Positions 7,145 through 11,138 of a DNA stretch of 11,138 nucleotides are shown here, in pieces. The DNA comes from Dehalococcoidia bacterium UBA1123. Its GTDB lineage: Bacteria > Chloroflexota > Dehalococcoidia > Lucifugimonadales > UBA1123. The notes beneath the pieces were generated by a model, which had not been told where the DNA came from, did no database searches, and saw only the letters and a program-made list of their open reading frames with translations. The translations under genes were made by a program, and so were the position numbers. The DNA is taken from positions 13,540 through 24,677 of the forward strand of contig DCAW01000061.1 in the NCBI GenBank assembly GCA_002313895.1, in the 5' to 3' direction. The first letter of the stretch is position 1, and every line of letters begins with the position of its first letter.

Positions 7145-7189
7145 TTGATAATATGATCAAGCGTAATCCCAAGCGCGGTCTGCGGTCAA
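7145..7189 (-). promoter_or_regulatory. Putative promoter and palindromic operator of the ABC transporter gene
   Basis: On the minus strand TTGACC (7189-7184) is followed after 18 bases by TACGCT (7165-7160), which keeps the key TA...T bases of a -10 box. A perfect inverted repeat, TTGAT-AATATG-ATCAA (7145-7160), covers the expected start of transcription, a usual place for a repressor site. The leader to the ATG at 7114 would be about 40 bases. Confidence 0.3.
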
Positions 7190-7261
7190 CGAAATCGGCG
7201 AGTCGCGGAAGGCACATCCTCAACCACTTAACGTCATAAAACCTGACCACCTTGAAAACAA

Positions 7262-7764
7262 TTAAGGCATTTCAGGCAAGGATCGCGCGGACCTACACCG
7301 CACCATGAGAAAAGACAGCAGGAGCAATGCGACGCCAAATCCCATCAGCGCCGTAATCGAAGCCGAGGGGACAGGCGTAGGCGTCACGTCTGGCAAATTG
7401 GGGAAGGTCAGATCGAAACTCAACTTCAACACTGGGATCCCCAAGACAAATAAGACATCCTTTTCATTAGCAAGAATGTCATCCAGCAAAAACACGATTT
7501 CGGCGTCGGCGAATAATGTGTCAGAAGGATTGATAACCAGCAGTTCGTATTTACTGTTGATGATTGGGACAAGATTTGATAAATATTCGCCTACCTGGCC
7601 GCGTAGGGTGAAGCCGTCTCGCGCGGGAAAGCCACCGGCGGTGACATTTCCAGAGGAGATAAAAGGGGCGGGCGGGAGGCCCTGGAAAACAACTGACCAA
7701 CAAACGATATGGATACTAGGACGACGACAAGAGCCACAAAGACAATCTTTGCCAGCCCCGTCAT
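7262..7764 (-). pseudogene. Small secreted surface protein with C-terminal anchor, interrupted by one frameshift
   Basis: The start ATG at 7764 opens with a signal-peptide-like stretch, MTGLAKIVFVALVVVLVSIS. After FVGQL the frame must change: adding one T to the run read from AAAA at 7686-7689 joins it to FQGLPPAPFISSGNVTAGG. A single beta-sandwich domain of about 90 residues follows, with a phrase of the type KYELLVINPSD, like the short carboxypeptidase-regulatory-like repeats of surface proteins. It ends with a proline/threonine linker (TPTPVPSAS), a hydrophobic helix (TALMGFGVALLLLSFLMV) and a basic tail (RCRSARS), a layout like C-terminal sorting or anchoring signals. The restored length is about 167 residues. 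The second frame stays open and gene-like to the TAA at 7262, so the lesion is young or an artefact. An upstream TTG at 7818 is a less likely start. It lies directly downstream of the DUF1501 gene. Confidence 0.6.
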
Positions 7765-7846
7765 GTAAAGTCGTTGAAACTGCTTGGGATCTCCATCAAA
7801 ACAACCACAAACTGTCAATCGTTCTTGTCGTGTCCCAGTTACAGAA

Positions 7847-8965
7847 CTACTTCAGGAATCCCACCTTTTCGTAGGTGCCTTTCGTGACCGGCTTGGCTTC
7901 GATTTCAAGCCAGTCTTCCAGGATTTCGGTGTACAAGCTTCGGAAGTCCAGATTGAAGGCGAGGTCGCCCTCGATCAGGTCTTCGGGGTTTAGCGATGGG
8001 TACTCGCTGTAATGGCCGCCCTCGACAGCATCGCCGATCATGAAGGCCACCCCACCCGATCCGTGGTCGGTGCCATTTCCGTTGTCTCTGACTCGACGTC
8101 CGAACTCGGTGAAGACGAACATCAGCACATCGTCGCCCTTGTTCGCCTGTTTCATGTCTTGGTAGAAATCGTAAATCCCGCCACACGCGTCTGTGAGCAG
8201 GCCTTCCTGCAGGGCAATGCCGTTGGTGTGCGCGTCGTAGCTGCCATGCTGGGTGTAGCAGATGCGGGTCCCTATGTCGGCTTGCAGCACCTGAGCGGCC
8301 CCCTTCATCGCTTTGGCGAAGCCGTTGGAGGCGTATTCGACATTGGAAGAGTAGTTTTCGGTCACGGTTCCCAGAATTTCGGCGCCCCGAAGCGCATCGA
8401 GACCGGTCTGGCTGAGGTAATCCATGACAGGCCCGCTTCCGATGGCCTGAGCGTACATATCCTTGAAGGCTTGGAGAGCGTCGTTGCGCTGCTGTGACTC
8501 GCCCATGTGGCTCATGAGTCCGTAAGTGTCAAGATCGGTGACTGACGCTACGGGCGCTCCGTGTGCCACCAGAGCGCGAGGCAGGGCAGATGAGAAGTTC
8601 ACTGCGGCAACCACGTTGTCATGTTTCGGGTACATCTGGTTGATCGCGTTGCCGAGCCATCCTTCGTTGCCGACCTTCGTCGGTTCGGCAGTGTGCCAGA
8701 TGTCCATCGAGCGGAAATGAGATCTGTTCGGAACCGGATATCCCACTCCGTGGATTATGGCAACGTTGCCCTGATCCCAAAGTTCTTTGATCGGCGCCAT
8801 AACCGGGTTCATTCCCAGCCCGTCGCCGATGTCAATTACTCTGTCCTCGGTGATCCGCACGTTGGGCCTGTTGTCCACGTACTGAGGATCGTTGTATGGG
8901 ATTATGCAGTTGAGGTAGTCGTTCCCGCCTGACAACTGAACAACCACTATCTTCTTTTCGGCCAT
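7847..8965 (-). CDS. DUF1501 family protein (sulfatase/alkaline-phosphatase-like fold)
   Basis: This 372-residue protein carries the landmarks of DUF1501: QLSGGNDYLN (10-19), SHFRSMDIWHTA (82-93), a QHGSYDAHTN segment near the middle, and TEFGRRVRDNGNGTDHGSGG. Their Asp, His and Asn residues resemble the metal sites of the alkaline-phosphatase superfamily, to which the family is related; the activity is not established. Unlike many planctomycete members it begins directly with MAEKKIVVVQLSGG, with no twin-arginine or other signal peptide, so it appears cytoplasmic or is exported with a partner. The ATG at 8965 is fixed by AGGAG (plus-strand 8973-8977) seven bases upstream. It follows the NHL gene by 116 bases and belongs to the DUF1800-NHL-DUF1501 row. 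Confidence 0.92.
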   Translation of the reverse strand: MAEKKIVVVQLSGGNDYLNCIIPYNDPQYVDNRPNVRITEDRVIDIGDGLGMNPVMAPIKELWDQGNVAIIHGVGYPVPNRSHFRSMDIWHTAEPTKVGNEGWLGNAINQMYPKHDNVVAAVNFSSALPRALVAHGAPVASVTDLDTYGLMSHMGESQQRNDALQAFKDMYAQAIGSGPVMDYLSQTGLDALRGAEILGTVTENYSSNVEYASNGFAKAMKGAAQVLQADIGTRICYTQHGSYDAHTNGIALQEGLLTDACGGIYDFYQDMKQANKGDDVLMFVFTEFGRRVRDNGNGTDHGSGGVAFMIGDAVEGGHYSEYPSLNPEDLIEGDLAFNLDFRSLYTEILEDWLEIEAKPVTKGTYEKVGFLK

Positions 8966-8972
8966 TGATCTA

Positions 8973-8977
8973 CTCCT
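8973..8977 (-). promoter_or_regulatory. Ribosome binding site of the DUF1501 gene
   Basis: AGGAG on the minus strand lies seven bases before the ATG at 8965. It confirms the start without a signal peptide. Between this site and the NHL stop at 9082 I see no hairpin terminator, which is consistent with one transcript. Confidence 0.6.
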
Positions 8978-9081
8978 GAGCCTCTTTGCAAGCTATCTTA
9001 AACTAATTCCGTTCATTCTGGCATCAATCGGAGGATGCTGATTGAACCAACGTTCAGTTTATGAAACGTATTTCGAATTGA

Positions 9082-10086
9082 TCAAATTCTCTCGAAAATC
9101 TGGAACCTGTGACGTCCAGTTTCAACCACATAAACCCGACCATCCTCGTCGAGCTCGACAGCTGCGGGGTCCCACAGATACGGTTCCATGCGCGCTGATA
9201 TCTCGTGCGGGTCGTCGGTGTCTGGTTCGTAAACAGGAACGTAGGACTCCCTGGCCTTTCGCTCGTCATCCTGAGATGCCAGATACTCGACGGCCCACGG
9301 ATTCAGGCCCGCCTCGCCTCGCTGGGTGTCGAGGAAATTCCATTCGGAGTCGAAGACCTGAAGCCTCTGGTTGCCCCAGTCAGCCACGTAGATGTTCCCT
9401 TCCGGGTCCACGGCGACGTCGGCGGGGCGGTTAAGTTGGCCTTCACTGCTGCCGTTTTCTCCAAAGGTCGCCAGATGTTGGCCTTCGGAGGTGAATTTTT
9501 GAATCCTGTCGTTGCGCCAGTCAGCGATATAGACGTTCCCGGAGGAATCCTGGCCCAGACCCCAGGGATGATTGAATTCACCATCGCCCGTGCCTAAGCT
9601 TCCCCACTGAGTTATGAACTCACCGTCGAGGCTGTATCGCTGGACCCTGTCGTTGCCCGAATCCACCACCAGAATGGTGTCGCCCTGGACGAGCAGACCG
9701 CTGGGCTGGTCAAACTGGCCCTCGGCCGAGCCTTTCTCGCCCCACATGCTCAACGGATTGCCGTCGTAGTCGAATTTGGTAATCCTGTGAAGCGACTCAT
9801 CTGCGATGTAAGCGTTCTCATCGTCGTCGAGGGTTATGCTGGTGGCCCCGACCATCTGGCCGAGTCCGCGGCCAGATGCCCCAAACTGGCCCAGAAAATC
9901 ATGGTCGCGGGTGACCTTCTGGATGCCCACCACCTGCGCTGTGCTGGCCTTGCCTCGACTGAGAAGGTATATCACGCCGTCGGACCTTATCGCGATAGAG
10001 GTGGGCAGCTGGAACCCCCGGCCTCCGAAATCTGCCTCGAAGCCCACGTTCGTGGAGTAGCGCAGACCGAATGCTGTTGTTGTCAT
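9082..10086 (-). CDS. NHL-repeat beta-propeller protein
   Basis: This 334-residue protein consists almost entirely of NHL-type repeats of about 47 residues. Each has the pattern GEFxxPxGLAVDxxGNVYVADxxNxRIQKF: GQFDQPSGL, GEFNHPWGL with NVYIADWRNDRIQKF, GQLNRPADVAV with NIYVADWGNQRLQVF, and a last repeat ending VYVVETGRHRFQIF. Counting from the N-terminus there are about six repeats, enough for a closed propeller. An insertion of about 40 acidic residues (near 265-300) lies before the last one. No signal peptide or membrane segment is present. The propeller probably acts as a binding platform for protein or ligand; no catalytic site is evident. The ATG at 10086 has AGGGAGG seven bases upstream. 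It starts 26 bases after the DUF1800 stop, so the two are very likely co-transcribed. Confidence 0.9.
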   Translation of the reverse strand: MTTTAFGLRYSTNVGFEADFGGRGFQLPTSIAIRSDGVIYLLSRGKASTAQVVGIQKVTRDHDFLGQFGASGRGLGQMVGATSITLDDDENAYIADESLHRITKFDYDGNPLSMWGEKGSAEGQFDQPSGLLVQGDTILVVDSGNDRVQRYSLDGEFITQWGSLGTGDGEFNHPWGLGQDSSGNVYIADWRNDRIQKFTSEGQHLATFGENGSSEGQLNRPADVAVDPEGNIYVADWGNQRLQVFDSEWNFLDTQRGEAGLNPWAVEYLASQDDERKARESYVPVYEPDTDDPHEISARMEPYLWDPAAVELDEDGRVYVVETGRHRFQIFERI

Positions 10087-10093
10087 GGCTATG

Positions 10094-10100
10094 CCTCCCT
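10094..10100 (-). promoter_or_regulatory. Strong ribosome binding site of the NHL gene
   Basis: AGGGAGG on the minus strand lies seven bases before the ATG at 10086, inside the short gap after the DUF1800 stop. It fixes the start and supports translation from a DUF1800-NHL message. Confidence 0.6.
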
Positions 10101-10112
10101 GGCCTCGCAGTC

Positions 10113-11138
10113 TTAAGCGGTCTGATATTCCTGGGTGGTGACAATAAGCTGGATAATAGCCACAGCAGCGTCATCGAATTGAGAAGATGCATCGTCGCTG
10201 CCCCAGGATAGCTCTCCGTATTTGGCAGCGTAATTCTTTAGTCCGCTGCGAGTCGTGTCGAGAACATCCAGCGGGCCGAGGATATCGAGACATGCGTCAA
10301 CTAGGTCGTCCGATGACATCGAACCAGAGCCAACGCTCGCCTTGATCCTCTCGATAATGTCCCTTACGCCGTCCTTGTTCGGGTCGTTTAGTATCTGGCT
10401 GGCGAAATTCACCCTCACGACATATGAACCAGTGTTGATCCATTCCGTGCCGCCCTGCCAGCCTTCAACGCTGGGTGGCCTGAACAGGCCCTGGCCCATA
10501 TTTGCACAGGCGGCGTCGGCCATATAGGTCTCTTGGGACGGAATCTCGACGGGGCCGGCCAGTCTCATAGTGCCGATCACCATTTCCGCCGGGCTCTTGA
10601 TTCGCGCAAATCGCGCTGAGTCCGCCTTGAAGAAGTCGGACTCGAACATCGCCTTCAACATCGATTTGATGCTGTGTCCGTCCTCGAAGTACGCCTTACA
10701 AAGCAGGTCGATCGCCTCTGGGTCACGGGGCGGCTCGTGCGGCCACTGCGGGACAGGAAGCTCATCGGCGACAAAGAAGTGATACAGATGCCGGGCGAGG
10801 AATGCAGCCGTCGCAGGCTGCTCACAGATAATCCTGACGGCGTCTTCGCCATTCCAGTTTCCGGTCTGTCCGAGGATGGTCTTCTCGCCGTCATCGTGGT
10901 CGTCGGCGTCAAATTCAAACTGCCAGGACATGTACCCGTAAGGCCGAGCGGTGTTGTTTCGCATCTTGATGGACATGTAGTCAGGATTAACTACGCTCCA
11001 ACCTGTGAAGGCCCTGGCAGTCTCCTTGATATCTTCCTCGGAGTAGTTGCCAACGCCCATCGCGAAGAGTTCGAGAATCTCTCTCCCGAAGTTCTCGTTG
11101 ATGTTCGACCCGTGATTGTCCTGATTGTCCAACCACAT
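10113..11138 (-). CDS. DUF1800 family protein (5' end outside window)
   Basis: The last 341 residues are present; the frame is open at the window edge and the ATG at 11138 is internal, since family members have roughly 150 further N-terminal residues. The conserved core begins at once: NENFGREILELFAMGVGNYS, then EEDIKETARAFTGW, both diagnostic of DUF1800. Further on are AAFLARHLYHFFVADE, the helix around DGHSIKSMLKAMFESDFF, the RIKSPAEMVIGTMRLAG segment and RPPSVEGWQGGTEWINTGSY, all typical. The protein is largely helical. Its molecular function is unknown. DUF1800 genes very often sit beside a DUF1501 gene, as here, which suggests joint function, perhaps at the cell envelope. The promoter for the row must lie beyond the window. 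Confidence 0.92.
   Translation of the reverse strand: MWLDNQDNHGSNINENFGREILELFAMGVGNYSEEDIKETARAFTGWSVVNPDYMSIKMRNNTARPYGYMSWQFEFDADDHDDGEKTILGQTGNWNGEDAVRIICEQPATAAFLARHLYHFFVADELPVPQWPHEPPRDPEAIDLLCKAYFEDGHSIKSMLKAMFESDFFKADSARFARIKSPAEMVIGTMRLAGPVEIPSQETYMADAACANMGQGLFRPPSVEGWQGGTEWINTGSYVVRVNFASQILNDPNKDGVRDIIERIKASVGSGSMSSDDLVDACLDILGPLDVLDTTRSGLKNYAAKYGELSWGSDDASSQFDDAAVAIIQLIVTTQEYQTA

Noticed and set aside
7305..7874. Plus-strand open frame of 189 codons
   Set aside because: It lies antisense to the frameshifted surface-protein gene and the end of DUF1501, its composition is unlike a protein family, and the minus-strand joined protein explains the region better.
8012..8497. Plus-strand open frame of 161 codons
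   Set aside because: It is antisense to the well-supported DUF1501 gene and shows no motifs of its own.
9340..9760. DNA direct repeats with phrases such as GCCAGTCAGC recurring
   Set aside because: They are the repeated codons of the NHL propeller blades, not a mobile or CRISPR-type repeat.

Overview
The window is about 11 kb of moderately GC-rich bacterial DNA. It most resembles an environmental Chloroflexota genome (SAR202/Dehalococcoidia-like). That assignment is inferred from gene content: DUF1501, DUF1800 and NHL genes together, a DUF3179 lipoprotein, a small surface protein with a PT-rich linker and C-terminal helix, and a type of secreted-protein tail common in that phylum. No rRNA or other phylogenetic marker is present, so the taxonomy is tentative.

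Left part, plus strand (1-2902): the 3' end of a probable secreted protein is followed at once by a small rhomboid-type intramembrane protease. After a 212-base intergenic region with an extended -10 promoter come a class I SAM-dependent methyltransferase and an ornithine cyclodeaminase/mu-crystallin-family dehydrogenase. The dehydrogenase lies 24 bases downstream in the same reading frame. Its true N-terminus appears to start at a rare ATT codon at 1937, behind a good Shine-Dalgarno sequence.

Middle (2939-5177): two damaged genes lie back to back and diverge. On the minus strand is a DUF2269-like membrane protein with one frameshift but an apparently intact promoter and ribosome binding site. 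On the plus strand is a DUF3179 lipoprotein gene with six lesions: three in-frame stops and three frameshifts. One of the stops, a TGA, sits at the first cysteine of the family CxxC motif and is followed by a hairpin.

Right part, minus strand (5195-11138): first an intact ABC exporter (membrane and ATPase domains fused) with its own putative promoter and a palindromic operator-like site. Upstream of it, and transcribed toward it, is a row of four genes: DUF1800 (cut by the window edge), an NHL-repeat beta-propeller, DUF1501, and a small surface protein with a signal peptide, a beta-sandwich domain and a C-terminal anchor, broken by one frameshift. The first three look like a functional unit, and the propeller and DUF1501 genes each have a strong ribosome binding site.

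Three of ten genes are broken. The two single frameshifts are each repaired by adding one T to a short T run, so sequencing or assembly error must be excluded for those two. The number and variety of lesions in the DUF3179 gene argue for real decay. I see no rRNA, complete tRNA, insertion sequence, integrase or CRISPR array.
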